From Pseudomonas sp. DC1.2 (GTDB lineage Bacteria > Pseudomonadota > Gammaproteobacteria > Pseudomonadales > Pseudomonadaceae): a stretch of 64,000 bases of DNA. Position 1 is the stretch's first letter, and every line of letters starts with the position of its first letter. This document shows, piece after piece, positions 17,764 to 27,375 of this stretch. Made by a program: the position numbers and the translations under genes. Location of the stretch: NCBI RefSeq assembly GCF_034351645.1, contig NZ_CP133782.1, forward strand, positions 1,865,001 through 1,929,000, in the 5' to 3' direction. The notes below the pieces were generated by a model. It searched no databases and had not been told where the DNA came from. It worked only from the letters and a program-made list of their open reading frames with translations.

Positions 17764-18696
17764 ATGGATCGCCCGCGATTTCGTACTGCCTTTCTTGCTC
17801 CGCGTTTCTGGCCTCTGTGCTGTGGCTTGGGGCTGTTGTGGCTGATTGTCCAGTTGCCGTATCCGGCATTGCTGTGTATCGGCCGTGCCTTGGGCGCCGT
17901 GATGTATCGAGTGGCCGGCGACCGACGGCGTATCGCCAGGCGCAATCTTGAGTTGTGTTTCCCTGAAAAAACCGCTGCTGAGCGTAAGCGTCTGCTCAAG
18001 GAAAACTTTGCCTCCACCGGTATCGCTTTCTTCGAAATGGCCATGAGCTGGTGGTGGTCGCGCAAGCGTCTGGCGAAACTGGCCCATGTTGAAGGCCTGG
18101 AACATTTGAAGAAGGCCCAGCGCGAGGGCAACGGCGTGATTCTGATGGCGCTGCATTTCACCACCCTGGAAATCGGCGCGGCGCTGCTCGGTCAGCAACA
18201 CACCATCGATGGCATGTACCGCGAACACAAAAACCCGCTGTTTGATTTCATCCAGCGCAGTGGCCGCGAGCGGCACAATCTCGACTCGCTGGCGGTAGAG
18301 CGCGACGACGTGCGGGGCATGCTCAAGCTGCTGCGGGCCGGCCGGGCGATCTGGTATGCGCCGGATCAGGACTATGGCGCCAAGCAAAGTATTTTCGTCC
18401 CACTCTTCGGCATTCAGGCCGCCACCGTGCCGGCCACCAGCAAGTTTGCGCGGTTGGGCAGGGCACTGGTGGTGCCGTTTACCCAGGAGCGTCTGGCGGA
18501 CGGCAGCGGTTATCGCTTGGTGATTCATGCACCGCTGGAAAACTTTCCTGGCGAGTCCGACGAGGCTGATTGTATTCGCATCAATCAGTGGGTCGAAGGT
18601 GCCTTGCGCGAGTGCCCGGAGCAATACCTCTGGGCCCATCGCCGCTTCAAAAGCCGTCCGCCGGGCGAGCCAAAGCTGTACGCCAAACGCCGTTGA
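17764..18696 (+). CDS. Lipid A biosynthesis late acyltransferase (LpxL/HtrB family)
   Basis: Transfers an acyl chain from acyl-ACP to Kdo2-lipid IVA or its acylated form at the inner membrane. The start MDRPRFRTAFLAPRFWP at 17764 gives 310 residues, the usual length; longer in-frame starts run into the divergent minC. A single N-terminal membrane helix lies at about 17-40. The catalytic HX4E motif is His131-Phe-Thr-Thr-Leu-Glu136. A TAGAAT -10 element is visible at about 17730. Whether it is LpxL or LpxM by specificity cannot be told from sequence alone. Confidence 0.9.
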   Translation: MDRPRFRTAFLAPRFWPLCCGLGLLWLIVQLPYPALLCIGRALGAVMYRVAGDRRRIARRNLELCFPEKTAAERKRLLKENFASTGIAFFEMAMSWWWSRKRLAKLAHVEGLEHLKKAQREGNGVILMALHFTTLEIGAALLGQQHTIDGMYREHKNPLFDFIQRSGRERHNLDSLAVERDDVRGMLKLLRAGRAIWYAPDQDYGAKQSIFVPLFGIQAATVPATSKFARLGRALVVPFTQERLADGSGYRLVIHAPLENFPGESDEADCIRINQWVEGALRECPEQYLWAHRRFKSRPPGEPKLYAKRR

Positions 18697-18730
18697 ATCA
18701 ACGATTTTTTAGGCACCATGGAGTGTTGCG

Positions 18731-19903
18731 ATGAGCCCGACTGAACCGGTAACTGGGTTGATTCTTTCCGGCGGTGGGGCTCGGGCGGCGTATCAGGTAG
18801 GCGTGCTGGCGGCGATTGCCGAACTGCTGCCACCGGGCGCGGACAACCCGTTTCCGGTGATTGTTGGCACGTCGGCCGGGGCAATCAACGCGGTCAGCCT
18901 GGCCAGCGGGGCGATGGATTTTCGTGGCGCTATCGAGCGTCTGACAGCCTTCTGGCAAGGGTTTCGCAGTCATCTGGTGCTGCGCAGCGATTGGCCCGGA
19001 GTGATCCGCCAGGCCAGTCGCTTTGTCAGCCACAGCTTGCTGGGGCTCGGGGCGCAAGTTCCGGTGGCCTTGCTCAACAGTTCGCCGCTGCGCGATTTAC
19101 TCACTGACAAACTGCAAATGAACGGAATTGCCGAGGCGATTGCGCGCAAGCAGTTGCACGCGGTAGCGGTCACCGCGTTTGGTTATGAATCTGGTCAGGC
19201 GGTTACCTTCTATCAGGGCGGCGGCACGATTGACGCCTGGCTGCGGCATCGGCGCGTCGGCGTGCCCACGCGGTTGACTGTCGAGCATTTATTGGCCAGC
19301 TCGGCGATTCCTCTGCTGTTTGCCCCGGTGAAAATCGGTGAGGAGTTTTTCGGCGATGGAGCGGTGCGCCAGTCGGCGCCGATCAGCCCGGCCCTGCACC
19401 TGGGCGCGAGCCGGGTGCTGGTGGTGGGCGTCAGCGGCAACCCTCGCGGTGTTGACCCCGATCAACCGTTGCAGCGCATCTATACCGGACAGCAGCCGAC
19501 CCTGGCGCAAATCGGCGGACACATGCTCAACAGCACCTTCATTGATAGCCTGGAAGGTGATATCGAATTGTTGCAGCGCCTGAATCAGTTCAGTCACTTG
19601 ATGCCCAACGGCACGCCGCTGCACGCGCTAGGTGTGGCGCCGGTAGAGGTGTTGGTCATCTCGCCGAGCCAGCCGATCGATGAGATTGCTGCACGACATC
19701 GACAGGAACTCCCGGCAGCTTTGCGTCTGTTTTTGCGGGGTCCGGGCGCGACGAAGACCAGTGGGGCTGGGGTGTTGAGTTATCTGCTGTTCGAGTCGGG
19801 GTATTGCAGTGAATTGATTGATTTGGGGCGCAGGGATGCGTTGGCCAAGCGCGAAGAGTTGTGCCGATTTCTAGGGTTGGCGGAGCCAGCGGTGCCTGCC
19901 TGA
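18731..19903 (+). CDS. Patatin-like phospholipase
   Basis: A 390-residue serine hydrolase of the patatin family. The oxyanion-hole motif is SGGGARAAYQVG (13-24), the nucleophile is Ser48 in GTSAG, and the partner Asp209 is in FGDGAVRQS, so the Ser-Asp dyad is complete. No signal peptide is seen. A C-terminal extension of roughly 130 residues beyond the patatin domain is predicted. It follows the acyltransferase by 34 bases on the same strand, so the two may share a transcript and a membrane-lipid role. Confidence 0.88.
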   Translation: MSPTEPVTGLILSGGGARAAYQVGVLAAIAELLPPGADNPFPVIVGTSAGAINAVSLASGAMDFRGAIERLTAFWQGFRSHLVLRSDWPGVIRQASRFVSHSLLGLGAQVPVALLNSSPLRDLLTDKLQMNGIAEAIARKQLHAVAVTAFGYESGQAVTFYQGGGTIDAWLRHRRVGVPTRLTVEHLLASSAIPLLFAPVKIGEEFFGDGAVRQSAPISPALHLGASRVLVVGVSGNPRGVDPDQPLQRIYTGQQPTLAQIGGHMLNSTFIDSLEGDIELLQRLNQFSHLMPNGTPLHALGVAPVEVLVISPSQPIDEIAARHRQELPAALRLFLRGPGATKTSGAGVLSYLLFESGYCSELIDLGRRDALAKREELCRFLGLAEPAVPA

Positions 19904-20043
19904 TATCGGCGGTTCTGCCCTTCATCAGCAGGCTCGCGAAGGGGCTCTTGCACACACACCACTGAAAACAAAAGACCACAATCACCACCCACCCCGGATG
20001 CGCACGTGGCAGCTGACGCCTGCGGTCTTTTGTCTTCAATTCA

Positions 20044-20829
20044 TCAGAAGTGGAACTTCACCAGCAAGCTCGTCACGTTCTGATTGGTGGTAAACGCCTG
20101 GGTATCGTCGATCCCGTACTTGTCCTTCCAGTAGTCATACTCGACACCGACGTACAACTGCTTGGCCCCGAAATTCAACGCTTTGCCCAAGTCGTATTTA
20201 ACTTGTGGGTTGAAGTGCAAGTTGGCGTGGTATTCGCCTCGGGCGTTTTTGTCGTTATCGACCACCCAGTCCATGTAGCCATCGATCAGGACGTTCGAGT
20301 CGCCGACCGGGATGGTGTAGGACCAGACCGGAGTGATCTGCCAGATATTGTTGCCTGGACGATCGCCATCGGGGTGACGCTGGTAGAAGTTCAGCTGGAA
20401 GTAGTCGAACCCTGGAATCGCGAGGTCGAAGCCAGGGCCGATCAGGTAAGACTCGACATCGCCCTCACCAAACTCGTAAGTCATGGCCAGCAGCACGTCT
20501 TTGATCGGACCGAATTCGATTTTTTTGTCCAGGACCTTGCCCAGCGAAATGCGCGGGCTGAACTCGCCGTAGGTGGAGTTGGGTCCGGAGTTGGAGTCGT
20601 TTTTGCCGTTGTAGAAAATCTTGTCGACGAACAGGAAGTTATCCCCATATTTCCAGGCGTCGGCGTGCTCGAAGGTAACGGTTTGCTGAATGGCCGGGTT
20701 GACCTTGAAGCCTTTGCCATACAAGTAGGTCAGGCTGTTGTTCTGCCATTGCAACAAGTCGTCGGCCATGACTTGGCCCCCGGCCAGCAAGGATCCCGCG
20801 AGCATGAGGCTGGTGCATATACGTTTCAT
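20044..20829 (-). CDS. Nucleoside-specific outer membrane channel, Tsx-like
   Basis: An outer-membrane beta-barrel of 261 residues in the Tsx/OmpK family. Translation starts at 20829 after GGGAGCAAC. A signal peptide (about 1-22) ends GGQVMA before DDLLQWQNN. Repeated amphipathic strands and a final LVKFHF with C-terminal Phe are the barrel-assembly signal. Its place beside the NCS2 permease and the urate genes suggests it lets purines or nucleosides across the outer membrane. Confidence 0.85.
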   Translation of the reverse strand: MKRICTSLMLAGSLLAGGQVMADDLLQWQNNSLTYLYGKGFKVNPAIQQTVTFEHADAWKYGDNFLFVDKIFYNGKNDSNSGPNSTYGEFSPRISLGKVLDKKIEFGPIKDVLLAMTYEFGEGDVESYLIGPGFDLAIPGFDYFQLNFYQRHPDGDRPGNNIWQITPVWSYTIPVGDSNVLIDGYMDWVVDNDKNARGEYHANLHFNPQVKYDLGKALNFGAKQLYVGVEYDYWKDKYGIDDTQAFTTNQNVTSLLVKFHF

Positions 20830-21328
20830 TCGGTTGCTCCCAAAAAGTAAGTGGTTCCACGTTGTTTTTCTAAGGTTGGCGCTCTGGTCTGGCGCCTTGT
20901 GTTGCGGCTGCAAAAACTCATCCAATCGGTCAGCTTTAGTGCTAATAGCAAGAGCTGGGCCAAGCCTTTCAACAAGCCAAAAAAATCCCGATCGACTGTT
21001 CGAAAACAGTCGATTACGAGAAATGTGTGGATGCCTTGGAACTGGCCAGCGCTTTAATAAGCTGGCTTTATGGTCAGGAATTAAATCGAGGCTTTTTTTT
21101 AGATCGAATTCACGCGGTCGCGGAGAATACTGACTCCTTGGCCGGGCCTCAAGTGCCCCGCAACAGCGCACCGACGACAGGTTTGGGGCACGGTTGTTGG
21201 CGGTGGGCCTGGCGTCGTTAAACGACAGGCTTGAGTCGGTAAAAATCATCTGTTGCTTCCTCTTGTTTTTATTGTTGAGGCGCAGGCAGTTGCTGGCTGC
21301 CACAGGGCAGCCCTGTCACAGGTTTTGA
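20830..21328. other. Long gap between permease and Tsx-like gene
   Basis: About 500 bases with no convincing gene. It holds the terminator at 20979-21014, the presumed Tsx-like promoter to its left, and a long-loop pair GTGCCCC / GGGGCAC at about 21153-21191. The in-frame extension of the Tsx-like gene through this region lacks coding character. Confidence 0.6.
20979..21014 (-). terminator. Rho-independent terminator between permease and Tsx-like gene
   Basis: Perfect 10-bp stem ATCGACTGTT / AACAGTCGAT with a TTCG loop on the minus strand, followed after CGGGA by seven T. It lies 315 bases beyond the permease stop. Confidence 0.75.
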
Positions 21329-22687
21329 TCAGTGCGTGCGCGCGTGGCAGTCGTTGCTGGCCGCGCGCTCTTTACCGCCGAGGATGTTGAACAACAGGTT
21401 CAACGACAGCGCGCTCAAGGTCGCCATCGCGATGCCGCTGTGGGTAATCGGGCTCATCCAGAGTGGCAGGTGCGCAAAGAACTCTGGACGCACCACCTGA
21501 ATCAGTCCCATGCCGATGCTCACGGCCACCAGCAACTGGTTGCGGCGGTCACCGATGTCGGCTTCCTGGAGGATCTTGATGCCTGTGGCCGCGACCATGC
21601 CGAACATCGCAATGGCCGCACCACCGAGCACTGCCGGTGGAATAGACGCTACCAGGAGCGCCGCCTTCGGCAGCAGGCTGAGTACCACCAACAGGCCACC
21701 AGCGACGATGGTCACCGACCGGCAGCGCACGCCGGTCATCTGCACCAGGCCAATGTTCTGGGCGAAAGAAGAGTGGGTGAAGGTGTTGAAGAACCCAGCG
21801 AAAAACGACGCGCCGGCATCGCAGAGCAAACCGCGACGCAGCATCCGTGGGCAAACTTCCTGGCCGGTAATCTTGCCCAGCGCAAGGAACATCCCGGTGG
21901 ACTCGACGAAGATAATCACCACCACCAGGCACATCGACAGGATCGGTGCGAGTTCGAACGTCGGCATGCCGAAATGCAGCGGGGTGACGATCTGCACCCA
22001 CGGTGCTTGAGCCATGCCGCTGAGGTCGACCATGCCGATCACGCCGCAGAGTATGTAACCCAGGCACATGCCGATCAACACGGAAATGTTGACCCAGAAA
22101 CCGCGCATAAAGCGGTGGATCAACAGAATGGTCGCCAGTACCAGGGCGGCGATGGCCAGGTAAATCGGCGAACCGAATTGAGTCGCGCCAGCACCGCCGC
22201 CAGCCCAGTTCACGGCGACGGGGAACAGCGACAAACCGATCGAGGTGATGACGGTTCCGGTCACCAGCGGCGGGAAGAACCGCACGACGTTGGACATGAA
22301 CGGCGCGATGAGCATGCCGAAAAAACCGGCGGCAATGGTCGCGCCGAAGATACCTTGCAGGCCGATACCGGGCATGCCGGCCATGGCGACCATGCTGCCA
22401 ACTGCCGCGAAACTGGCGCCCATCATCACCGGCATGCGAATGCCCATTGGGCCGATCCCAAGCGACTGAACGATGGTGGCGATACCGGCGACCAGCAGGT
22501 CGGCGTTGATCAGGAAGGCGATTTCTTCACGGCTCAGACCGGCGGCCTGTCCGATGATCAGCGGCACTGCAACGGCGCCGCCGTACATCAGCAGAACGTG
22601 TTGCAAACCGACCAGAATCAGTTGCAAAAGGGGCAAGCGCTGAATGGCGGGTGCGTCGGGGATGCGCGCTTCGGATAGCTCGGACAT
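21329..22687 (-). CDS. NCS2 nucleobase:cation symporter (urate/xanthine type)
   Basis: An inner-membrane carrier of 452 residues with about 14 hydrophobic segments. NCS2 features include the N-terminal QHVLLMYGGAVAVPLIIG and the signature region around FVESTGMFLALGKITG with the conserved Glu. The group closest in context (UacT, XanQ) moves urate or xanthine with protons. Its location next to puuD supports urate or xanthine as substrate; the exact one is inference. A half-site resembling the cluster palindrome (TTGTAT) occurs upstream at about 22721. Confidence 0.9.
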   Translation of the reverse strand: MSELSEARIPDAPAIQRLPLLQLILVGLQHVLLMYGGAVAVPLIIGQAAGLSREEIAFLINADLLVAGIATIVQSLGIGPMGIRMPVMMGASFAAVGSMVAMAGMPGIGLQGIFGATIAAGFFGMLIAPFMSNVVRFFPPLVTGTVITSIGLSLFPVAVNWAGGGAGATQFGSPIYLAIAALVLATILLIHRFMRGFWVNISVLIGMCLGYILCGVIGMVDLSGMAQAPWVQIVTPLHFGMPTFELAPILSMCLVVVIIFVESTGMFLALGKITGQEVCPRMLRRGLLCDAGASFFAGFFNTFTHSSFAQNIGLVQMTGVRCRSVTIVAGGLLVVLSLLPKAALLVASIPPAVLGGAAIAMFGMVAATGIKILQEADIGDRRNQLLVAVSIGMGLIQVVRPEFFAHLPLWMSPITHSGIAMATLSALSLNLLFNILGGKERAASNDCHARTH

Positions 22688-22739
22688 GCAACACCTCGGA
22701 TCTTTTTTATTCTTGTGATTTTTGTATCAGGCGACCACA

Positions 22740-22815
22740 GTGCGGCCGTTCGCGGGCAAGCCGGCGCCCACACAGGCAGAACACGTCCTGTGGGTGCGAG
22801 CCTGCCCGCGAAGCT
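22740..22815. repeat. REP-type element
   Basis: GTTCGCGGGCAAGCCGGCGCCC faces GGGTGCGAGCCTGCCCGCGAAG across a short spacer, a REP pair in the 136-base gap between the permease and puuD. Confidence 0.75.
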
Positions 22816-22823
22816 TTTGCTAC

Positions 22824-24125
22824 TTAATTGGTCTGTGCTCCCTGATTGATCCACGCCCCAATCAAGTCTCGTTCCTGTTGGGTCATCTGCGTGATATTGC
22901 CCAGGGGCATAATCTGGCTGGCGACGGCTTGTGCCTGAATTCGCGGGGCCAGTTGCTGGATTTGTTGCGGGGTATCGAACATCACGCCGGCCGGTGCTGC
23001 ACTGAACAACGGGCTGGTGGGTTTGGCCGAGTGGCACACAGCGCAGCGTTCCTGGATCACGTTGTGAACCTTGTCGAACGCCGGGCCCTGGTTTGAAGCT
23101 TGCGTCGGTGCGACCGCAGGAGCGGCAGGCTTGGGCGCTTCAGGCTTGGCGCCACCCCCCAGAGCGGTTTCCGGCAACGGCTGGTATTCGATCGTGCCAG
23201 GTGCTTTGGCCACGTCAGGAGCGCTGGGTATCGGCGAGGGCCCTGTCACATACGCCAGGCAGATCATGCCGACGGCTGCAACGGGCAGGGTCCAGGCAAA
23301 TTTGTGGCTGTTGTGACGGGTATTGAAGTAGTGACGCACCAACACCGCCAGCACCGCGATCCCGGCCAGGATCAGCCAGTTGTATTGGCTGCCGTAAGTG
23401 CTAGGAAAGTGGTTGCTGATCATGATGAACAGCACCGGCAAGGTGAAGTAGTTGTTGTGCCGCGAACGCAGCAGGCCTTTGGCCGGCAATGCCGGGTCAG
23501 GTGTGCGGTTCTCGGCAATCGCTGCCACTAATGCGCGTTGGGCCGGCATGATGATGCGGAACACGTTACCGACCATGATGGTGCCGATGATCGCGCCGAC
23601 GTGCAGGTACGCACCACGGCCGCTGAACACTTTGCTGAAGCCGTAAGCGGCGCCAATGATCAGCACGAACAGGATGAAACCCAGCAGTGCCGGGCGTTTG
23701 CCCAAAGCAGAGTCGCAGAGGAATGAGTAGACGAACCAGCCGACGAAGAGCGAGGCGATGCCCAAGGCAACCCCTTCAGGACCGGTCAGGCTGCTGCCGG
23801 GTGCGAGCAGGTACAACGTTGGGTTGGAGTAGAACACCACGCACAGCAGCGCGATCCCCGACATCCAGGTGAAGTAGGCTTCCCATTTGAACCAGTGCAG
23901 GTTGTCCGGCATGGTCGGTGGAGCCAGTTTGTATTTCTCCAGGTGGTAGATACCGCCGCCGTGGATCGCCCATAAGTCGCCCGCCAGGCCGTCTTTCGGG
24001 TTGACCCGGTTGAGGTTGTTTTCTAGCCAGACGAAATAGAACGACGCGCCGATCCAGGCCACGCCGGTAATCATGTGAACCCAGCGCACGCTAAGGTTCA
24101 GCCATTCCATGAGATGTGCTTCCAC
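22824..24125 (-). CDS. puuD: Urate hydroxylase PuuD (membrane urate oxidase with cytochrome c domain)
   Basis: Oxidises urate to 5-hydroxyisourate at the membrane, passing electrons into the respiratory chain. The first about 290 residues form the eight-to-nine-helix DUF989 domain with WVHMITGVAWIGASFYFVW. A Pro/Ala-rich linker (about 310-345) leads to a periplasmic cytochrome c domain with the heme motif CAVCH and an axial Met in IMPLGN. A start at the second Met (MEWLNLSVRW, five codons in) is possible. It lies 50 bases after allA in the same direction. Confidence 0.93.
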   Translation of the reverse strand: MEAHLMEWLNLSVRWVHMITGVAWIGASFYFVWLENNLNRVNPKDGLAGDLWAIHGGGIYHLEKYKLAPPTMPDNLHWFKWEAYFTWMSGIALLCVVFYSNPTLYLLAPGSSLTGPEGVALGIASLFVGWFVYSFLCDSALGKRPALLGFILFVLIIGAAYGFSKVFSGRGAYLHVGAIIGTIMVGNVFRIIMPAQRALVAAIAENRTPDPALPAKGLLRSRHNNYFTLPVLFIMISNHFPSTYGSQYNWLILAGIAVLAVLVRHYFNTRHNSHKFAWTLPVAAVGMICLAYVTGPSPIPSAPDVAKAPGTIEYQPLPETALGGGAKPEAPKPAAPAVAPTQASNQGPAFDKVHNVIQERCAVCHSAKPTSPLFSAAPAGVMFDTPQQIQQLAPRIQAQAVASQIMPLGNITQMTQQERDLIGAWINQGAQTN

Positions 24126-24175
24126 AGTCTTTACCTCTCGCTTGTCACTCTGTAGTCGAGTGATCGGAGCTTTTC

Positions 24176-24679
24176 TTATTGGTGGGGGGCAAGGATCAAA
24201 CGCTCATCCTCTTTGAAAAAATGCTCATCGCAGTTGTTGCCTGTGCCACTGCGATCAACCACCAGGAAGTCATCCCGCTTTTCGATCGTCAGCACCGGAT
24301 GGTGCCAAACGCCGCGATGGTAATTAATGCCCTGCCTGCCGTTGGTGACGAAGGCGCGGACCAAGCCTGATACAGGTTCATCGCCAAGGGGCGCGACCAC
24401 GATCAGAAAGGGGTTGCTGAGCAGCGGAATAAACGCCTGACTGCCTAGCGGGTGACGCTCCAGCATGCCGACGGTCAACGGCATGTCCTGCGCGTCGGCG
24501 CGGAAAATGCTGATGATCGCTTTATCCTCTGGCGTGGCGGTTTCAACCGTCGCCAGTTTGTGAAAGCGCATGGTCGAACCGTTATTGATCATGAAGTGAT
24601 CGCTACCGTCGGTTTCGATCACGTCACCGAAAGGGGCAAAGGCTTCTTTGGTCAGCGGTTCAATTGTCAATGTGCGCAT
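24176..24679 (-). CDS. allA: Ureidoglycolate lyase
   Basis: Splits ureidoglycolate into glyoxylate and urea, the last step of allantoin breakdown. From the start MRTLTIEPLTKEAFAPFGDVIE at 24679 it has 167 residues, the normal length. A cupin-like fold is suggested by GINYHRGVWHHPVL near the C-terminus, the most conserved stretch of the family. It follows the allantoicase gene after a 71-base gap with a perfect hairpin. Confidence 0.95.
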   Translation of the reverse strand: MRTLTIEPLTKEAFAPFGDVIETDGSDHFMINNGSTMRFHKLATVETATPEDKAIISIFRADAQDMPLTVGMLERHPLGSQAFIPLLSNPFLIVVAPLGDEPVSGLVRAFVTNGRQGINYHRGVWHHPVLTIEKRDDFLVVDRSGTGNNCDEHFFKEDERLILAPHQ

Positions 24680-24710
24680 GCGGGTCTTCTTACCTTGAAT
24701 TCGTTGTTGT

Positions 24711-24743
24711 TGATCGTTCTCACACGGAGCGTGAGAACGATCA
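24711..24743. repeat. 13-bp perfect inverted repeat between alc and allA
   Basis: TGATCGTTCTCAC and its complement around ACGGAGC. The same type of hairpin (CGTTCCCACGC...) is common between Pseudomonas genes. There is no T-run, so it may only attenuate or stabilise. Confidence 0.75.
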
Positions 24744-24750
24744 TTACGTC

Positions 24751-25746
24751 TTACTTGGCGACCTTGCCCAATACGCGCAGGCGGCTCACACCACCATCCG
24801 GGAACACGTTCAGGCGAATGTGGGTGATCGGGCCCAGCGCCTTGATCTGTTCGGCGAAGGTGTGTTCGGCGTGCATTTCCAGTTTCTGTGCCGGCAGCAG
24901 CTCGCGCCAGAACAGCGATTGGGTTTCGATCTGGCTGTCGGTGCCGCCCTTGACGAGCGCGCCCTGGATTGAGCAAGTGTCGGGGTAGTTACCTTTGAAG
25001 TGCAGCGTATCGACGATGACTTTTTCGACTTCGCCGGCATGCCCCAGTGCAACGATTACCCAGTCATTGCCTGGCGTGCGACGACGTGCGGTTTCCCATC
25101 CATCGCCCATGTTGATGCCACGGCCGGGGTTGAGGATGTTGCTCATACGGCCGAAATGTTCGTCGGAGCAGGCGAGGGCGCGGCCACCGTTGAGGGCTGC
25201 GGCCAGGTCAATTTGCTCGTTGTCGCCAACGGCCGACCAGTCGCGGTGCGGCACGCCGTACACACGCAAACGCGCTACGCCGCCATCCGGGTAGATGTTG
25301 AAGCGCAGGTGGCTGAAAGCCTGGTCGTTATTGATTTCGTGGAAGTGGTGGCTGTTGCCTTGCAACTCGACAGCCGACAGCACTTCAACCCACTGGGTGT
25401 TTTCGGTGGGCTCGCCTTCTGCCAGGAAGCAGGCTTCCAGAGAGGCCGACGGCGGGAAGTTGCCGGTGAAGAATGAAGTGTCGATGTCCACGCCTTTGAT
25501 CGAGCCCGGTACGCCCAGGCGAATCACCGCGCTGTCGTAGCCTTCGAAGCGCTTGCGGCGCGATTCCCAGCCGTCCATCCACTTGCCGTTATCATCAAAC
25601 ACGCCCTCTTTCCACACCGCCGGAGTCGGCTGGAACAGGCGGTTGGCATCAGCGAACCAGTCATCGGTGACCGAGATGATTTTGGTGCCCAGACGGGCGT
25701 CGGCCAGGTTGACGAACTTCTCGAAAGGTGCGGCGTAAGCTTTCAT
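24751..25746 (-). CDS. alc: Allantoicase
   Basis: Hydrolyses allantoate to ureidoglycolate and urea. The 331 residues show the duplicated allantoicase domain. The first half has [13 protein letters not shown] and [30 protein letters not shown]. The second half has [14 protein letters not shown] and [21 protein letters not shown], a clear internal repeat. The length is family-typical. It is downstream of uraD with an 86-base gap. Confidence 0.96.
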   Translation of the reverse strand: MKAYAAPFEKFVNLADARLGTKIISVTDDWFADANRLFQPTPAVWKEGVFDDNGKWMDGWESRRKRFEGYDSAVIRLGVPGSIKGVDIDTSFFTGNFPPSASLEACFLAEGEPTENTQWVEVLSAVELQGNSHHFHEINNDQAFSHLRFNIYPDGGVARLRVYGVPHRDWSAVGDNEQIDLAAALNGGRALACSDEHFGRMSNILNPGRGINMGDGWETARRRTPGNDWVIVALGHAGEVEKVIVDTLHFKGNYPDTCSIQGALVKGGTDSQIETQSLFWRELLPAQKLEMHAEHTFAEQIKALGPITHIRLNVFPDGGVSRLRVLGKVAK

Positions 25747-25832
25747 TCTTCTTGTCTGCCTTTAATAAGTTGGCTTGGGATGCTTGCAGTGCCCTGGGTG
25801 TTGTTGCGTTTTTAACACTCGGGCAAGGCTCG

Positions 25833-26348
25833 CTATAGGGTCAGTAATCGGAACAGGGCGATCTTGTTGATCTCTGCCAGTGCGCATTTGAATTCGGCGT
25901 CGACCGAGTGCTGAATGCGCGCTTCGAACGCCGCGAGGATCTGATGCCGGTTGCTGCCTTTTACCGCCATGATGAAGGGAAACTTGAACGTCGCTTTGTA
26001 AGCGTCGTTCAGCTCGGTGAAGCGTTGAAACTCTTCGGCCGTGCATTGGTGAATACCGGCGCCAGCCTGTTCATGGGTGCTGGCTTCGGTCAGTTGTCCC
26101 TGGACAGCGGCTTTGCCGGCCAGGTCCGGGTGAGCGTTGATCAGGGCCAGTTGGCTTTGATGATCGGCGCTCAACAGGATGTCGCTCATGCGCTGGTGCA
26201 GGGTTTCGATCTCGTCAATCGAGGCGTCCTGGCCCAGGTCGAAAGCCTTCTCGGCTACCCATGGCGAGTGTTCGTAGATGTCGGCGAAGGCCGCGACAAA
26301 CGCGTCGCGGCTCAGGGTCGATGGCTTGAGGGTCTGGAACTGGCTCAT
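25833..26348 (-). CDS. uraD: OHCU decarboxylase
   Basis: Converts 2-oxo-4-hydroxy-4-carboxy-5-ureidoimidazoline to S-allantoin. It has 171 residues from MSQFQTLKPSTLSRDAFV. The catalytic His lies in INAHPDLAGKAA (about residue 70), followed by the typical FKFPFIMAVKG and EIAEINKIA-like C-terminus (LAEINKIALFRL). The start overlaps the puuE stop by four bases (ATGA), so uraD is translated coupled with the allantoinase. Confidence 0.96.
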   Translation of the reverse strand: MSQFQTLKPSTLSRDAFVAAFADIYEHSPWVAEKAFDLGQDASIDEIETLHQRMSDILLSADHQSQLALINAHPDLAGKAAVQGQLTEASTHEQAGAGIHQCTAEEFQRFTELNDAYKATFKFPFIMAVKGSNRHQILAAFEARIQHSVDAEFKCALAEINKIALFRLLTL

Positions 26349-27271
26349 TTTGCGGCACCTGGGTACGGGTGGGTTTGATGCCAGTGGCGCGCGATGTCTA
26401 CGCGACGGCTGAACCACACCTGTTCATGACTTTTAGCGTATTCGATAAAGCGCTTGAGTGAAGCCAGACGCGCCGGACGGCCGATCAGGCGGCAGTGCAG
26501 GCCAATGGATAACATTTTCGGCGCTTCGGCACCTTCGGCGTAGAGCACGTCGAAGGCATCTTTGAGGTATTCGAAGAAGTCGTCGCCCTTGTTGAAACCC
26601 TGGACCTGGGTGAAGCGCATGTCGTTGGTGTCCAGGGTGTACGGGATCACCAGGTGGGGCTTGCCGGTCGGGTTGTTCGGTTCCCAGTAGGGCAGGTCGT
26701 CGTCGTAGGTGTCGCAGTCATACAGGAAACCACCTTCTTCCATTACCAGCCGACGGGTGTTCGGGCCCGTGCGGCCGGTGTACCAGCCCAGTGGGCGCTC
26801 GCCGGTGAGTTCGGTGAGGATGCGAATCGCTTCAAGCATGTGCTCGCGTTCCTGCGCTTCGTCCATGTACTGGTAGTCGATCCAGCGATAGCCGTGGCTG
26901 CAGATTTCGTGGCCGGCATCGACCATGGCACGAATCACATCCGGGTGGCGCTGGGCCGCCATGGCTACGGCGAAGATGGTCAGTGGGATGTCGAACTCTT
27001 TGAACAGTTTCAGTACCCGCCAGACGCCGGCACGGCTGCCATATTCGTAAAGGGATTCCATGCTCATGTTGCGCGCGCCTTGCAGCGGCTGCGCCGAGAC
27101 CATTTCCGAGAGGAAGGCTTCGGATTCTTTATCGCCATGAAGGATATTGCGCTCGCCACCTTCCTCGTAGTTGAGCACGAAGGACAAGGCGATGCGGGCA
27201 TTGCCCGGCCAGTGTGGGTGGGGAGGGTTACTGCCGTAACCGACCAGGTCGCGTGGGTAGTCAGCGCTCAC
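26345..27271 (-). CDS. puuE: Allantoinase PuuE (polysaccharide-deacetylase fold)
   Basis: Opens the hydantoin ring of allantoin to give allantoate. The 308 residues begin MSADYPRDLVGYGSNPPHPHWPG, typical of the PuuE group. The deacetylase-fold region has EICSHGYRWIDYQ and GWYTGRTGPNTRRL. It is unrelated to the classical amidohydrolase AllB and does not carry that family's metal motifs. It is the first gene of the minus-strand set puuE-uraD-alc-allA-puuD. The TTGTATACAA palindrome at 27366-27375 is 95 bases upstream. Confidence 0.96.
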   Translation of the reverse strand: MSADYPRDLVGYGSNPPHPHWPGNARIALSFVLNYEEGGERNILHGDKESEAFLSEMVSAQPLQGARNMSMESLYEYGSRAGVWRVLKLFKEFDIPLTIFAVAMAAQRHPDVIRAMVDAGHEICSHGYRWIDYQYMDEAQEREHMLEAIRILTELTGERPLGWYTGRTGPNTRRLVMEEGGFLYDCDTYDDDLPYWEPNNPTGKPHLVIPYTLDTNDMRFTQVQGFNKGDDFFEYLKDAFDVLYAEGAEAPKMLSIGLHCRLIGRPARLASLKRFIEYAKSHEQVWFSRRVDIARHWHQTHPYPGAAK

Positions 27272-27365
27272 TGCAGTCTTCCTTCTTATTCGTGTGGCTT
27301 ATTCAAGATAGGGTGTGTGGCAGCCTGTTAGCCTGTGACAGGCTGGCGTCACAGCGATGGGCTGA

Positions 27366-27375
27366 TTGTATACAA
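27366..27375. promoter_or_regulatory. FadR-subfamily GntR-type operator ahead of puuE
   Basis: Perfect palindrome TTGTATACAA, which fits the TNGTN(0-3)ACNA pattern of FadR-type GntR regulators. Variants recur at 27562 and 30404 near other purine genes. Confidence 0.6.

Noticed and set aside
20850..21328. A purine riboswitch ahead of the Tsx-like gene or after the permease.
   Set aside because: No purine aptamer core or expression platform recognisable; the hairpin present is a simple terminator.
21332..22678. A 448-codon open frame on the plus strand opposite the NCS2 permease gene.
   Set aside because: His/Gln/Asp-rich composition without hydrophobic core is the typical complement of a high-G+C membrane-protein gene; no family features or ribosome site.
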